Positions 1-9,121 of a stretch of DNA of 64,000 nucleotides are shown in pieces (the first letter of the stretch is position 1; every line of letters starts with the position of its first letter). A model generated the notes under the pieces. It was not told the origin of the DNA. It saw only the letters and a program-made list of their open reading frames with translations, and ran no database searches. This DNA is from Desulfovibrionales bacterium (GTDB taxonomy: Bacteria; Desulfobacterota; Desulfovibrionia; Desulfovibrionales; Desulfonatronaceae). The stretch lies in NCBI GenBank assembly GCA_007693505.1, contig REDL01000080.1, positions 1 through 64,000 on the forward strand, read 5' to 3'. The translations under genes and the position numbers were made by a program.

Positions 1-80
1 CACCCGGCGACTGTCAACAAAAAATTTAAAAAAATTAAAAGAAATATTTTTACGTAAAAAATCAAGATCTTAAAAATCAC

Positions 81-120
81 AAAAAAAGACGCCCTTCCCG
101 AATATCTCGAAAAAGGCGTC
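81..120 (-). terminator. Rho-independent terminator of the nuo operon
   Basis: Arms at 88-100 and 108-120 form a 13-bp stem with three G-U pairs and a 7-nt loop when read on the minus strand. A run of seven T follows (complement of 81-87). It lies about 35 bases past the nuoN stop, so it most likely ends the long minus-strand operon. Confidence 0.85.
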
Positions 121-156
121 AGCAGGCACAGACCCTGATCATGTCCATGACCAGGG

Positions 157-1593
157 CTAAGGAAGAACGCCACCAGCCGCGGCTCCAGCGAGTTGAGCGA
201 AAGAAAACAAGGTAGCCGGCGCCACGCCCAGCCAGAGCACAGCGGCTGCGAGCAGCCCGCCCCAGAGCAAACCTGGGTTGGGCACGGCCTGAACCTCACC
301 CGATGCCGTAACCGGCGCTTCACGGGTATACGCGTGGCGAACCAAATTGAGATAGTAGTAGATGGCGATGGCCGAGTTGAGCACCGCGATGATCACCAGC
401 CAGTGGTAGCCTTCCATCCAGGCGGAGTTCAGCAGGAACAGCTTGCCCATGAACCCGGCAGTGGGCGGCAGCCCCACCAAGGCAAAGGCGGAGACGGCAA
501 GAACAAGGGCCAAGCCTGGTGAACGTTGATACAAGCCATTTAAATCGTCCAGTTTGAGGTTACGGCCGTCCGTGGAAAGGCGGCAAATCACCCAAAAACA
601 GGCCAGATTCATCAGCAGATACACCACGGCATAAAACGCGGCAGCGGCCAGTCCAGCGGCGGTTCCGGCCACAATGCCCAGCATCACATATCCAGCGTGG
701 GACACCGAGGAGTACCCCAGAAGACGTTTCAGATCATTCTGGACCAAGGCTGAAAGGTTGCCGAACGTCATGGACACCGCGGCCAGCACGGCCAGAAGCA
801 TGGTTACCTCCATGCTCGGATCCAGCAGCGTGGAAAGACGGACCAGAACCACCACTGCGCCCAGCTTGGGCAGCGTTGCCACGAAAGCCGCGGTTTCATT
901 GGATGCTCCCTCGTAAACGTCCGGGCACCAGAAATGCAGTGGGAACAGAGCCAGCTTGTAGAACAGCGCACCCAGGAAGAGCGTTAACCCGATCAAGGCA
1001 GCGGGCGCCTCGGACCAGGACCAGGTTTTGGTCATCAGTTCCGAGAGATAGGTGGTGTGGTGCACCCCCAGGATGTAGGACAGCCCGTACATGGCCAGGG
1101 CCGTGACCACGGCGCCGAACAGAATGTACTTGATCCCGGCCTCGGCCGCAGCCGGTTCCTTGGACCGCAGGGGGATCAAGGCGTAAAGACTGTAGGAGGC
1201 CAGTTCCAAGGCGAGGAAGATGGTTACCAGTTCCACGGCGCTGGAAAGCAGCATCAACCCCAGGGCGCTGAGGCAAAGAAACAGAAAGTAGTCCGGCCGC
1301 TTTTCCTCGGACAGCGTCGGCTGATTCAAGGCGTTCAGGCAGGTCACGGCCAGGCCCAGGAAGATGGCCAGCTTGAAAAACTGGGACAGTCCGTCAACCT
1401 GATATGCCCCGTAAAGCATCAGCCCGGAAAATTGGAAAGACAGCGCCGCCACGCCGATACCCACTCCAGCGGCAAGGGGCAGATACCGTAAGAAGCGCCA
1501 CCAGGACTGAGGCCCCACGGTCAGGACGAAAAGCCCGCCGATCAGGGCCAACAGGTACAGTTCCGGGATGAACAGCTCTATTTGGAAGATCAC
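157..1593 (-). CDS. nuoN: NADH-quinone oxidoreductase-like subunit N
   Basis: A 478-residue polytopic membrane protein of the proton-conducting antiporter-like family of respiratory complex I; NuoN couples quinone reduction to ion translocation. The family core is clear: KLALFPLHFWCPDVYEGAS near residue 215, LKRLLGYSSVSHAGY near 290 and GLPPTAGFMGKLFLL near 378, among about 14 predicted helices. Length is normal for NuoN. The start overlaps the nuoM stop by 4 bases, so the two are probably translationally coupled. It is the last gene of the operon, followed at once by the terminator. The order nuoM-nuoN at the operon end is typical. Confidence 0.95.
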   Translation of the reverse strand: MIFQIELFIPELYLLALIGGLFVLTVGPQSWWRFLRYLPLAAGVGIGVAALSFQFSGLMLYGAYQVDGLSQFFKLAIFLGLAVTCLNALNQPTLSEEKRPDYFLFLCLSALGLMLLSSAVELVTIFLALELASYSLYALIPLRSKEPAAAEAGIKYILFGAVVTALAMYGLSYILGVHHTTYLSELMTKTWSWSEAPAALIGLTLFLGALFYKLALFPLHFWCPDVYEGASNETAAFVATLPKLGAVVVLVRLSTLLDPSMEVTMLLAVLAAVSMTFGNLSALVQNDLKRLLGYSSVSHAGYVMLGIVAGTAAGLAAAAFYAVVYLLMNLACFWVICRLSTDGRNLKLDDLNGLYQRSPGLALVLAVSAFALVGLPPTAGFMGKLFLLNSAWMEGYHWLVIIAVLNSAIAIYYYLNLVRHAYTREAPVTASGEVQAVPNPGLLWGGLLAAAVLWLGVAPATLFSFAQLAGAAAGGVLP

Positions 1594-3134
1594 TGGTCAG
1601 TACCTCGTGTTGCGGAAAGTTGGATGGACTGCACTGGTGGTTCCGGCTGCAAGGAGGATTCCAGGTGCAAGGTCTTGCGCGATTCGTACTGGTTCAGGAG
1701 GTGGACCACCGAGGGGTTGATGGTTTTCAGCGCCAGGGTGGGCATCAGACCAAGATACAGCACCAAGACCGCCAGCGGGGCCAGGTAGACCCACTCCCGG
1801 ATGTTCAGATCCTTCCAGGTAGCGGCCTGGGATGGCTGGCCCCAGGCCAGCTTCAGGCCCAGGCGGAGCATGTAGGCGGCGGCGAGCATCACGCCGGGAA
1901 TGGCCAGCGCGCCCAAAAGGTAACTGGCTTCGAACACACCAATGAGCACCAGGGCCTCGGAGACAAACCCGTTGGTTCCGGGAAAGCCGAAGGAAGCAAT
2001 GGCAAACAGACCGAAAAAGAACATGTATGCCGGAAGATATTTGCCCAGCCCCATGTTGTCCGCGATTTCCCGGCTGTGGCTGCGCTCATAAATAGCCCCA
2101 ACAAGCATGAACAGCGCCCCGGTTGTGATCCCATGGTTGATCATTTGCATGATCGCCCCCTCCACTCCGCGCATGGTGAAAACAAAGATGCCCAAGGTCA
2201 CAAAGCCCATGTGGGCCACGGAAGAGTAGGCGATGAGTTTCTTCATGTCTCGCTGGCCCAGGGCAATGGCCCCGCCGTAGAGAATAGAGACGATGGAGAT
2301 GGTGATCATCAGCGGCGCGAAGTATTCACTGGCCGCGGGGGTCAGGGGCAGGCAAAAACGCAGGAAGCCGTAGGTACCCATCTTGAGCAGGATGGAGGCC
2401 AGAAGCACCGAGCCCGCGGTGGGCGCTTCCACGTGGGCCGCCGGAAGCCAGGTGTGGAACGGGAACATCGGCACCTTGATGGCAAAGGCCAAAGCCATGG
2501 CCAGGAAGGTCCAGAACTGGAATCGAAAAGAGTACTCGTGGGTCATCAGCTCCGGGATGGAGAAGGTCCCGGTATTCACGAAAAAGGCCACAATGGCTGC
2601 CAGGAAGAGTGTACTGCCGGCCAGGGTGTAAATAAAGAATTTCAACGATGCGTAGCGCTTATTCGGCCCGCCCCAGACGGCAATGAGCAGGAACATGGGA
2701 ATGAGCATGGCTTCCCAGAAAATATAGAACAAAACGAAGTCCAGGGCCGAGAAGATGCCCACGCAGGCTCCGATCATCAAAAGCAGGCAGAAATGGAACT
2801 CCTTGACCCGTTTGCCAATGTACGTCCAGGAACAGAGCACGCACAGCGGCAAGAGCAGCACGGTCAGGAAGATCATCAAGATGCTGATCCCGTCCACGCC
2901 CACATGATAATGCATGTTCCAGGCCGGAACCCAGGGCATGATCTCCACAAACTGAAACTCCGCGGTGGAGAGATCAAACCGGAACAAAGGGGCGGCTAGG
3001 CCCATCTCGATCAGACCCACGACCAGGGTGTACAGACGGATGGTGCGCTCGTCACGCAGGAAGAACAGCCCGATCGCGGCCAACAAAGGGAAAAAGATCA
3101 GGGCGCTGAGAACGGGGAACCCGGTATCAATCAT
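1590..3134 (-). CDS. nuoM: NADH-quinone oxidoreductase-like subunit M
   Basis: A 514-residue inner-membrane antiporter-like subunit of complex I. NuoM-specific stretches are visible: the FWEAMLIPMFLLI segment near residue 140, FPFHTWLPAAHVEAPTAGS near 225 and MKKLIAYSSVAHMGFV near 295, then GFPGTNGFVSEALVL near 385. Conserved glutamate and lysine residues of the proton channel are present in these helices. A polar tail of about 40 residues after the last helix is slightly longer than usual. It overlaps nuoN by 4 bases and starts 53 bases after the 600-aa subunit. Role in proton or sodium pumping is inferred from the family. Confidence 0.95.
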   Translation of the reverse strand: MIDTGFPVLSALIFFPLLAAIGLFFLRDERTIRLYTLVVGLIEMGLAAPLFRFDLSTAEFQFVEIMPWVPAWNMHYHVGVDGISILMIFLTVLLLPLCVLCSWTYIGKRVKEFHFCLLLMIGACVGIFSALDFVLFYIFWEAMLIPMFLLIAVWGGPNKRYASLKFFIYTLAGSTLFLAAIVAFFVNTGTFSIPELMTHEYSFRFQFWTFLAMALAFAIKVPMFPFHTWLPAAHVEAPTAGSVLLASILLKMGTYGFLRFCLPLTPAASEYFAPLMITISIVSILYGGAIALGQRDMKKLIAYSSVAHMGFVTLGIFVFTMRGVEGAIMQMINHGITTGALFMLVGAIYERSHSREIADNMGLGKYLPAYMFFFGLFAIASFGFPGTNGFVSEALVLIGVFEASYLLGALAIPGVMLAAAYMLRLGLKLAWGQPSQAATWKDLNIREWVYLAPLAVLVLYLGLMPTLALKTINPSVVHLLNQYESRKTLHLESSLQPEPPVQSIQLSATRGTDQ

Positions 3135-3187
3135 GTCGCGGCACCTTGCTTTGGTTTGTAAACGTCATGAGAAGCATGAAAGCGTGT

Positions 3188-4990
3188 CTATGCGGACAGG
3201 TACCAGACCAACAGGGCAATACCCGCGGCCAGGGCGATAGCCAGGGCCAGATAGTCCTGCAAACGCCCGCTCTGGGCCGTGGTCAGGATGCCGCCAGCGT
3301 CCCGAGCTCCTGCCGCACTGTTGTCCAGGAAAAAGTCAATGCCCATCTTGTCGAACCAGGAGGTAATTCTGCCCAGGAACAGCAGCCCGACCAGTCCCAC
3401 TCGTTCGTAGACCTCGCTCCACAAAGCGTCGATCTTCGCCAGGGGCCAGCTGACCAGAGCCAGGAACGAGCGGCCGACAAAGATGTACAAGGTTTCGAAG
3501 TCCAGATTGCGCTGGGCATGGGGCTTGAGCACCCCGCGCATGACCATGAACCCCAGGCCGGTGAAACCCAGTAGCAACAGGGTCATCAGCACCTTCCAGG
3601 CCGACCAGGGCTGAAAGTCATATGCGCCGGGAAAGGGCAGGAAGCGGTACAGCAGATCCGGGTACAGGCCCTGGGCGATACACAGGAAGGCCGCCGCGCC
3701 CATGGCGATATACATGTTTACCGGAATGGGTTTGAGCGGTTTATCATAGGTTGGTTTGCCGCCCCAGAAAGCGAAGTAGGGCAGTTTCAACCCCACAGAG
3801 AGGAACGTGCCCACCGCGGCCACTTCCATCAGCATGCCCAGGAGGATTTGGTGGTCGTTGAAGGCCCCGGTGATGGTCATGGTCTTGGAGACAAAACCGT
3901 TAAAAATGGGCATCCCGGAGATGGACAGTCCGGCGACCACGTAGGCCAGCATGACCAGGGGCAACCGACCGGCCAGACCGCCCAGCTCATTCAGTTTCGC
4001 TGTTCCCGCAGCATAGAGCACCGCGCCCACACTCATGAACAACAAACCCTTATAGAGGATGTGGGCGTAGGCATGGGCGCAGGTTCCGTTCAGCGTCATG
4101 GCCGTACCAATGCCGATGCCTGCGACCATGTACCCCACCTGGGACATAATGTGGTAAGAAAGTATGCGCCGGGCGTTGTTCTCCATGGTCGCGTAAAAAA
4201 CACCCCAAAGGGCCATGGCCACGCCCATCCAGGCCAGGAATTCCCAGCCGGCAAAACCCCGGGCCAGAACGTAGACCGCGGTCTTGGTGGTAAAGGCGCT
4301 CATGAACACCGCGCCGGGAATGGTTGCCTCAGGATAGGCATCCGGCAGCCAGGCGTGGGCGATGACAAAAGCCGCGTTGACACCAAAGCCGAGCATGATC
4401 AGCCAATCGTAGTACTGGGCATCCGCGGGGATGATCCCGGTGAAGGTGAAGTCGCCCACGACCTGATAACGGAGCAGAATCCCGGCCAGCATCAACAGCC
4501 CGCCGATGGTATGGATCACGAAATAGCGGATTCCCGCACCCACGGCCCGAGGATTATCCCTGGAATTGAACCAGATCAGCAGGGTCGAGGCCACACTCAT
4601 GATTTCCCAGAAGATGAACAGGGTCAGGTAGTCCCCGGCAAAAACACAGCCAAAGGCCCCGCCGACATAAACCGCCGCGGCCACATGGTGGCGAATCTCT
4701 TTGAGATGGAATGCATAGATGAATCCGATCAACGCCTGGATGGCAAAGACGTTGGCAAAGAGCAACGCCAGGCTGTCCACCCGACCCAGGGACAAATCCA
4801 ATCCGAGATATCGCAGCTGAAGATAATCACAAGGCTCAACCACGAACACGGACACGATGGCCAGGACTGGAGCCAATGGCAGAAGCCAGCGCCACCAGGT
4901 CACGGTTGTCCGGGCCAAAAGCAGGAGGACCAGACCCAGGCCGAAAAAAACAATGGTCGGGTGGAAGAACCCATCGAAAATATTAGTCAT
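3188..4990 (-). CDS. Large antiporter-like subunit (Mrp-D/NuoL-type), 600 aa
   Basis: A 600-residue membrane protein of the NuoL/M/N-MrpD superfamily. Visible core: FIFWEIMSVASTLLIWF near residue 130, ahAWLPDAYPEATIPGAV near 213, ARRILSYHIMSQVGYMVAG near 275 and SISGMPIFNGFVSKTM near 365. The C-terminal about 150 residues add further helices, as in NuoL-like proteins, but the sequence reads closer to sodium/proton antiporter subunit D proteins than to canonical NuoL. It occupies the position where nuoL is expected, between nuoK and nuoM. It overlaps the upstream 87-aa gene by 8 bases. Together with the 494-aa subunit, NuoM and NuoN it makes four antiporter-like subunits in one operon, one more than in classical complex I. 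Confidence 0.85.
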   Translation of the reverse strand: MTNIFDGFFHPTIVFFGLGLVLLLLARTTVTWWRWLLPLAPVLAIVSVFVVEPCDYLQLRYLGLDLSLGRVDSLALLFANVFAIQALIGFIYAFHLKEIRHHVAAAVYVGGAFGCVFAGDYLTLFIFWEIMSVASTLLIWFNSRDNPRAVGAGIRYFVIHTIGGLLMLAGILLRYQVVGDFTFTGIIPADAQYYDWLIMLGFGVNAAFVIAHAWLPDAYPEATIPGAVFMSAFTTKTAVYVLARGFAGWEFLAWMGVAMALWGVFYATMENNARRILSYHIMSQVGYMVAGIGIGTAMTLNGTCAHAYAHILYKGLLFMSVGAVLYAAGTAKLNELGGLAGRLPLVMLAYVVAGLSISGMPIFNGFVSKTMTITGAFNDHQILLGMLMEVAAVGTFLSVGLKLPYFAFWGGKPTYDKPLKPIPVNMYIAMGAAAFLCIAQGLYPDLLYRFLPFPGAYDFQPWSAWKVLMTLLLLGFTGLGFMVMRGVLKPHAQRNLDFETLYIFVGRSFLALVSWPLAKIDALWSEVYERVGLVGLLFLGRITSWFDKMGIDFFLDNSAAGARDAGGILTTAQSGRLQDYLALAIALAAGIALLVWYLSA

Positions 4991-5246
4991 GGATATCCTC
5001 GGGGGCGCCGATCAGCGGAGCAATGATGCGTTTCATCACAAAGGCCATGGCCACGGCCAGAACAAAGCCGAATCCGGCCCAGAAGCCAGGAAAGACTTCC
5101 CAGGCCACATGCGGATCGTACGGGCCGATAAAGAAGTTCAATACGACCAGAACGGCCAATATGACCAAGAAGAGCAGCTTGAGCCTGCCGGACTGGGCGC
5201 GCAGGGTCGCAATCAGGGTGTTTTCATGAATGGATGGCTCTGGCAT
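4983..5246 (-). CDS. Small two-helix membrane protein of the nuo operon
   Basis: An 87-residue protein with two predicted transmembrane helices (about residues 22-41 and 52-73) and short charged ends. I do not recognise a named family. It sits 9 bases after the MrpD-like gene and overlaps the next antiporter-like gene by 8 bases, so it is surely part of the operon. Small two-helix subunits such as MrpF or MrpG accompany antiporter-like subunits in Mrp complexes, but no clear similarity to them is visible. A role as an accessory membrane subunit of the complex is inference from position only. Confidence 0.75.
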   Translation of the reverse strand: MPEPSIHENTLIATLRAQSGRLKLLFLVILAVLVVLNFFIGPYDPHVAWEVFPGFWAGFGFVLAVAMAFVMKRIIAPLIGAPEDIHD

Positions 5247-5255
5247 TGGCGACTC

Positions 5256-6740
5256 CTAGAACTGCCCCATCAGTCTGATGAAGCTCATGAACGTATCCGG
5301 GTACAGGCCCAGTAAGATGGAGATCAAGGCGGTCAGACACAGGGGCACGACCATGGTCAACGGGGCTTCTTTGTAGTCATCCAGGCGAATGCCCGGAGCC
5401 GGAGCCTCGAAAAAAGCCTTGTAGATGATCGGACCGAAATAGCTGGCGTTGAGCACCGTGCTGGCCAGCAGGGCGATGAGAATGGCGATTTGCCCGGCAT
5501 CCAACGCTCCGTTGGCCAGATACCATTTGGTCACGAAGCCGGATACCGGGGGAGCGCCGATCATGCTCAGGGCTGCCAGGGAGAATGCCCCGAAGGTCCA
5601 GGGCATCCGCCGTCCCATGCCGGAAAGCATGCTGATTTTTTTGATGTGGGTGGCTACGTAAATCGCCCCGGCACCGAAAAACAGCGTAATTTTGGCAAAT
5701 GCGTGGTGGGCGATGTGCACCGTGCCGCCCATCACGGCCATGGGCGTGAGCAAGGCCACGCCGAGAATGACATAGGACAATTGACTTACCGTGGAGTAGG
5801 CCAATCGGGCCTTCAGGTCATCCTTGGTCAAGGCGATGCACGAGGCCACGACAATGGTGAATGCGGCCAGATAAGCCGTGGGAATACCCAGGTAGAGGAC
5901 ATCCATGGCTTCCAGGCCAAAGGCCGAGAGGATGATCCGACAGACGCAAAACACCCCGGCCTTGACCACGGCCACGGCGTGCAGCAAGGCCGAGACAGGT
6001 GTAGGCGCGACCATGGCCGACGGTAGCCAGTTATGCAGCGGCATGATCGCGGCCTTGGCCAGTCCGGCGATGAACAGGACGTAGGTCACGGTCACCGCAA
6101 CAGGGTTGGCGTCCGCAGGGAAGATGCCGTGAACCACGTCGGTCAGATTGAAGTCCAGGCTACCGGCCAGAACATAGGTCATGATCATCGCCGGAAGCAG
6201 GAACAGCTTGGAGGTACCCATCAGGTAGACCAGGTACTTGCGGGCTCCGGAAAATGACTCTTTGTCCTGGTGGTGGGCGACCAGGGGATACGTGAACAGG
6301 GTAATGATTTCGTAAAAAAGATAGAGGGTAAAGATGTTCGCGCTGAAGGCCACGCCCAGGGCTCCGAAAATAGCCACGGCAAAGCAGAAGTAGTAGCGGG
6401 TCTGGGCGTGCTCGTTTAGCGAGCGCATGTAGCCGATGTTGTAGCTGGTGGCCAAAATCCAGAGAAACGAAGCCACCAGGGCGAAGATCAGGGACAGGCC
6501 GTCCACGCCGAATTTAACGGTGACTCCAGGGATCAGAGTGAACAGGGTGAAGGTCCAGATCTTGCCGTCCAGCACGTCCGGAACAAACGTCAAAACAGTA
6601 ATAAACGTCAGGATGCCCGCGGCAAAGGAGACGGCTTCCCTGGCATTGGGGTTGGAACGGGTCAGGGAGATGGCGAACGGCGCGACCAGGGTGATGAGCA
6701 GGGGGAGCAGGATTTTGGCGCTGACCAATATCTCGGGCAT
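5256..6740 (-). CDS. MrpD-like antiporter-like subunit, 494 aa
   Basis: A 494-residue polytopic protein of the monovalent cation/proton antiporter subunit D (MrpD) and NuoM superfamily. Landmarks are LYLFYEIITLFTYPLVAHH near residue 145, AIMPLHNWLPSAMVAPTPVS near 232, KDDLKARLAYSTVSQLSYV near 307 and APPVSGFVTKWYLA near 398. Length matches MrpD. It follows nuoK by 3 bases, so it is translated with the core complex. In classical operons nuoL would be here. Such Mrp-type subunits could let the complex move sodium or another cation, which is inference. Confidence 0.88.
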   Translation of the reverse strand: MPEILVSAKILLPLLITLVAPFAISLTRSNPNAREAVSFAAGILTFITVLTFVPDVLDGKIWTFTLFTLIPGVTVKFGVDGLSLIFALVASFLWILATSYNIGYMRSLNEHAQTRYYFCFAVAIFGALGVAFSANIFTLYLFYEIITLFTYPLVAHHQDKESFSGARKYLVYLMGTSKLFLLPAMIMTYVLAGSLDFNLTDVVHGIFPADANPVAVTVTYVLFIAGLAKAAIMPLHNWLPSAMVAPTPVSALLHAVAVVKAGVFCVCRIILSAFGLEAMDVLYLGIPTAYLAAFTIVVASCIALTKDDLKARLAYSTVSQLSYVILGVALLTPMAVMGGTVHIAHHAFAKITLFFGAGAIYVATHIKKISMLSGMGRRMPWTFGAFSLAALSMIGAPPVSGFVTKWYLANGALDAGQIAILIALLASTVLNASYFGPIIYKAFFEAPAPGIRLDDYKEAPLTMVVPLCLTALISILLGLYPDTFMSFIRLMGQF

Positions 6741-6743
6741 GGT

Positions 6744-7052
6744 TTAGCCTCGCAGGGTGCGCAGGCGCGCGCTTTCAATGTGGCCGTAGCGCTTGGCCAC
6801 GACAATAATGATCGCCAGAACCAGGGCCGCCTCGGCCGCGGCCAGCCCCATGACGAACAGGGCCGCGGCATGCCCCACCGTGCCCGATGCGGCGGTGAGC
6901 TGGCCCGAGGCGACGATACTCAGTCCAGCGCCGTTGAGCATCAGCTCCACGCTGATGAGCATACCCACCAGGCTGCGCCGCCAGATCACCCCGAGCAGGC
7001 CCAAACCCAACAAGAGCAAACTGACCAGTTGAAACATGGAAAGCGCCGTCAT
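6744..7052 (-). CDS. nuoK: NADH-quinone oxidoreductase-like subunit K
   Basis: A 102-residue, three-helix membrane subunit of complex I, related to MrpC. The two conserved membrane glutamates used in proton transfer are present at about E36 (SVELMLNGA) and E74 (AAAEAALVLA). It overlaps nuoJ by 4 bases and ends 3 bases before the MrpD-like gene. Length is exactly typical for NuoK. Confidence 0.95.
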   Translation of the reverse strand: MTALSMFQLVSLLLLGLGLLGVIWRRSLVGMLISVELMLNGAGLSIVASGQLTAASGTVGHAAALFVMGLAAAEAALVLAIIIVVAKRYGHIESARLRTLRG

Positions 7053-7561
7053 TGACCTTGTCTCCTTTCAAAGGCCAGCAGCACCGCTCCGGCCATGGCT
7101 ACGGTCAGAATCACGGAAATCAGCTCAAAGGCCAGGAAGTAGGGCTCGATAAAGGTCTGACCCAGGTCCATGAGCACAATCTCCGTCGGGTGTTCATGGG
7201 AAACCAGAGGCTGAACGTGCAGCACCCTGGCGATGAGCATGGTCGGGGCCAGGGCCGCGACAATGCAGCCAGCCACGACCCACCAGGGGCGCCCCGGCTG
7301 CTCCTCCGCACCCACCGGCGGTTTTGTGAGCATGATTGCAAAAAATATCATGATGCTTACAGCAGCCACGTAAATGAGGATCTGCATCAGGGCCATGAAC
7401 GGCGCTGCCATGAGCAGGTAGCACCCGGCCACGCCGAACAGTGTCAGTGCCAAGCCCACAAGGGCCCGAACCAGATTCCGGCTGAATACCGCCATGAGGC
7501 CGCCGAACAAAATAATCGTCGTGTAGACGCCAAACGCCACATAGGCGAGAGTTTCCATCAC
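7049..7561 (-). CDS. nuoJ: NADH-quinone oxidoreductase-like subunit J
   Basis: A 170-residue membrane subunit with about five predicted helices. The NuoJ pi-bulge helix region is recognisable as ILIYVAAVSIMIFFAIML near residues 62-79. NuoJ sits between NuoH, NuoA and NuoK in the membrane arm and takes part in the conformational coupling of quinone reduction to pumping (known for the family). The gene overlaps nuoI and nuoK by 4 bases each, giving a tightly coupled block. Confidence 0.93.
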   Translation of the reverse strand: MMETLAYVAFGVYTTIILFGGLMAVFSRNLVRALVGLALTLFGVAGCYLLMAAPFMALMQILIYVAAVSIMIFFAIMLTKPPVGAEEQPGRPWWVVAGCIVAALAPTMLIARVLHVQPLVSHEHPTEIVLMDLGQTFIEPYFLAFELISVILTVAMAGAVLLAFERRQGQ

Positions 7562-8124
7562 TGTCCCCCTTGGGCCGGGGTGGACGCTTCCCCGGGTCGG
7601 CTCTCAGCCTGCCCGCGCAATCTGGCAAGCAGGTCAAAATGAAAATCGTTGCGATCAAAGCCAGCCTGGTAAAGCTCCGTGGAAAACCGCAGCGAGTCCA
7701 CGGGACAGCTTTCCACGCACGTCCCACACAGACTGCACAAGGAAAAGTCATACGTGAACCGTGCCGGGTCCTTTGGGGCAGTGGGTTTCTTGACCTTCTC
7801 CCCCCGAGCCTCGGCCTCTTCCATGGCCTTCGTCTGCTCCGGGGTTGGTTTGGGAGCCTTCTGCTTCACCACGGCTAGGCAGGCACTGGGGCAATTCATG
7901 GCGCACATACCACAGGAAATGCACCTGGGAACCTCCGGAGCATCATCCTTGCCGATAAGTTCAACATGCCCGTGATAGGTCCGCAGGTTGGCGTCATCCA
8001 CAGTGGCTCGCGGATAATGCACCGTTACCTGGGGGCGGACAAAAGCCCGAAAGGTAACTCCCAAGCCGATCGCCAGGCTCCACAGTCCTTGTAGCGCCTT
8101 TCCGAATTCTCGGATCATGGTCAT
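7558..8124 (-). CDS. nuoI: NADH-quinone oxidoreductase-like subunit I (two 4Fe-4S clusters)
   Basis: A 188-residue ferredoxin-type subunit that carries electrons toward cluster N2 in NuoB. Two 4Fe-4S motifs are seen: C68-C71-C74 with C78, and C130-C133-C136 with C140. The N-terminus has an amphipathic helix that anchors it on the membrane arm. Between the motifs lies a roughly 40-residue Lys/Glu/Pro-rich insertion (about 85-125) that is longer than in classical NuoI, and the C-terminal tail is polar. Because nuoE, nuoF and nuoG are absent here, NuoI is the likely docking point for the electron donor, for example ferredoxin; this is inference. It starts 4 bases inside nuoJ's upstream neighbour arrangement and lies 10 bases after nuoH. 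Confidence 0.95.
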   Translation of the reverse strand: MTMIREFGKALQGLWSLAIGLGVTFRAFVRPQVTVHYPRATVDDANLRTYHGHVELIGKDDAPEVPRCISCGMCAMNCPSACLAVVKQKAPKPTPEQTKAMEEAEARGEKVKKPTAPKDPARFTYDFSLCSLCGTCVESCPVDSLRFSTELYQAGFDRNDFHFDLLARLRGQAESRPGEASTPAQGGQ

Positions 8125-8134
8125 TGTCTCACCA

Positions 8135-9121
8135 TCAGATTTTCACCAGGACAAGGGTCACGAGCAGGTTAATCAGGGCCAGGGGCAGCAGCCACTTCCA
8201 GCTGAGGTTCAAAAGCTGGTCAAAGCGCACGCGGGGATAGGTCCAACGGAACCACATCATCACCAGCAGCAGCAGATAGACCTTGACCAAGAACCACCAG
8301 ACGCCCGGCGCGGCCGGACCGTTCCAGCCACCCAGAAACAAGGCCGTGGCAACAGCACAGACCACGATCATGTTCGCGTACTCGGCAAGAAAGAAGATGC
8401 CGAACCCCATGCCTGAGTACTCGGTATGGAACCCCGCAGTCAGCTCGCTTTCCGCTTCCGGCAGGTCGAAGGGGGCCCGATTGGTCTCGGCCAGTGCGCA
8501 GACAAAGTAGATAAAAAAGGCCACCGGCTGGACCATGATGTTCCACTGCCAAGGCCAGGCACCCTGCCCGGAGACAATGGTCGACAGATTCAATGAGCCG
8601 AACTGGAACGCAATGGCCAGCACGGCCAACAGCAGCGGAATTTCATAGGCCACGGATTGGGCCACGGCCCGAGCCGCCCCCAGCAGCGACCATTTGTTCT
8701 CGGAACTCCACCCGGCCAGGCACAGGGCCAGGACGTTGATCCCGGCAAAGGCCAGGATCAGCAGCAACCCCAGATCCATTTCCATGGCCGTAAGTACCGG
8801 ACCAAAGGGAATGGGCAGGAACAGAACAAAGACCGGGGCAAAGGAAATAATCGGCGCGGTCCAGAACAGCCATTTGTCGGCCCCTCGGGGAGTAATCAGT
8901 TGCTTGCCCACCAGCTTCAGAGCGTCGGCAAGGGGCTGGAGTATGCCGTGGGGACCAACCTCAAAGGGGCCGGGCCGACGCTGGATATGCCCGGCGACTT
9001 TCCGTTCCAGGTAGACCAGAACCAGACCGTTGAGGCCCACGAACCCGGCCAAAAGGCCCAAGGCCAGGAGGATGGTAAACAGTTCCGGGGGGATGCCGAA
9101 GGGAGGATTCATGGGGATCAC
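8135..9121 (-). CDS. nuoH: NADH-quinone oxidoreductase-like subunit H
   Basis: A 328-residue membrane subunit that builds the quinone channel together with NuoB and NuoD. Signature stretches are YLERKVAGHIQRRPGPFEVG near residue 37, LQPLADALKL near 61, and ALAETNRAPFDLPEAESELT near 210. Length and about eight helices are normal for NuoH. The start is GTG at 9121, overlapping the nuoD stop by 4 bases; an ATG three codons later (9112) is an equally plausible start. It is followed 10 bases later by nuoI. Confidence 0.95.
   Translation of the reverse strand: MIPMNPPFGIPPELFTILLALGLLAGFVGLNGLVLVYLERKVAGHIQRRPGPFEVGPHGILQPLADALKLVGKQLITPRGADKWLFWTAPIISFAPVFVLFLPIPFGPVLTAMEMDLGLLLILAFAGINVLALCLAGWSSENKWSLLGAARAVAQSVAYEIPLLLAVLAIAFQFGSLNLSTIVSGQGAWPWQWNIMVQPVAFFIYFVCALAETNRAPFDLPEAESELTAGFHTEYSGMGFGIFFLAEYANMIVVCAVATALFLGGWNGPAAPGVWWFLVKVYLLLLVMMWFRWTYPRVRFDQLLNLSWKWLLPLALINLLVTLVLVKI

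Noticed and set aside
1620-2999. Long plus-strand open frame of 459 codons opposite nuoM
   Set aside because: It is the antisense of the well-supported nuoM gene, is rich in Gln, His and Gly without any domain, and has no ribosome-binding site; such shadows are common in GC-rich coding DNA.
3848-5026. Plus-strand open frame of 392 codons opposite the 600-aa antiporter-like subunit
   Set aside because: Antisense shadow of a clear membrane protein gene; composition is low-complexity (His, Gln, Gly, Asp) and no motif is visible.
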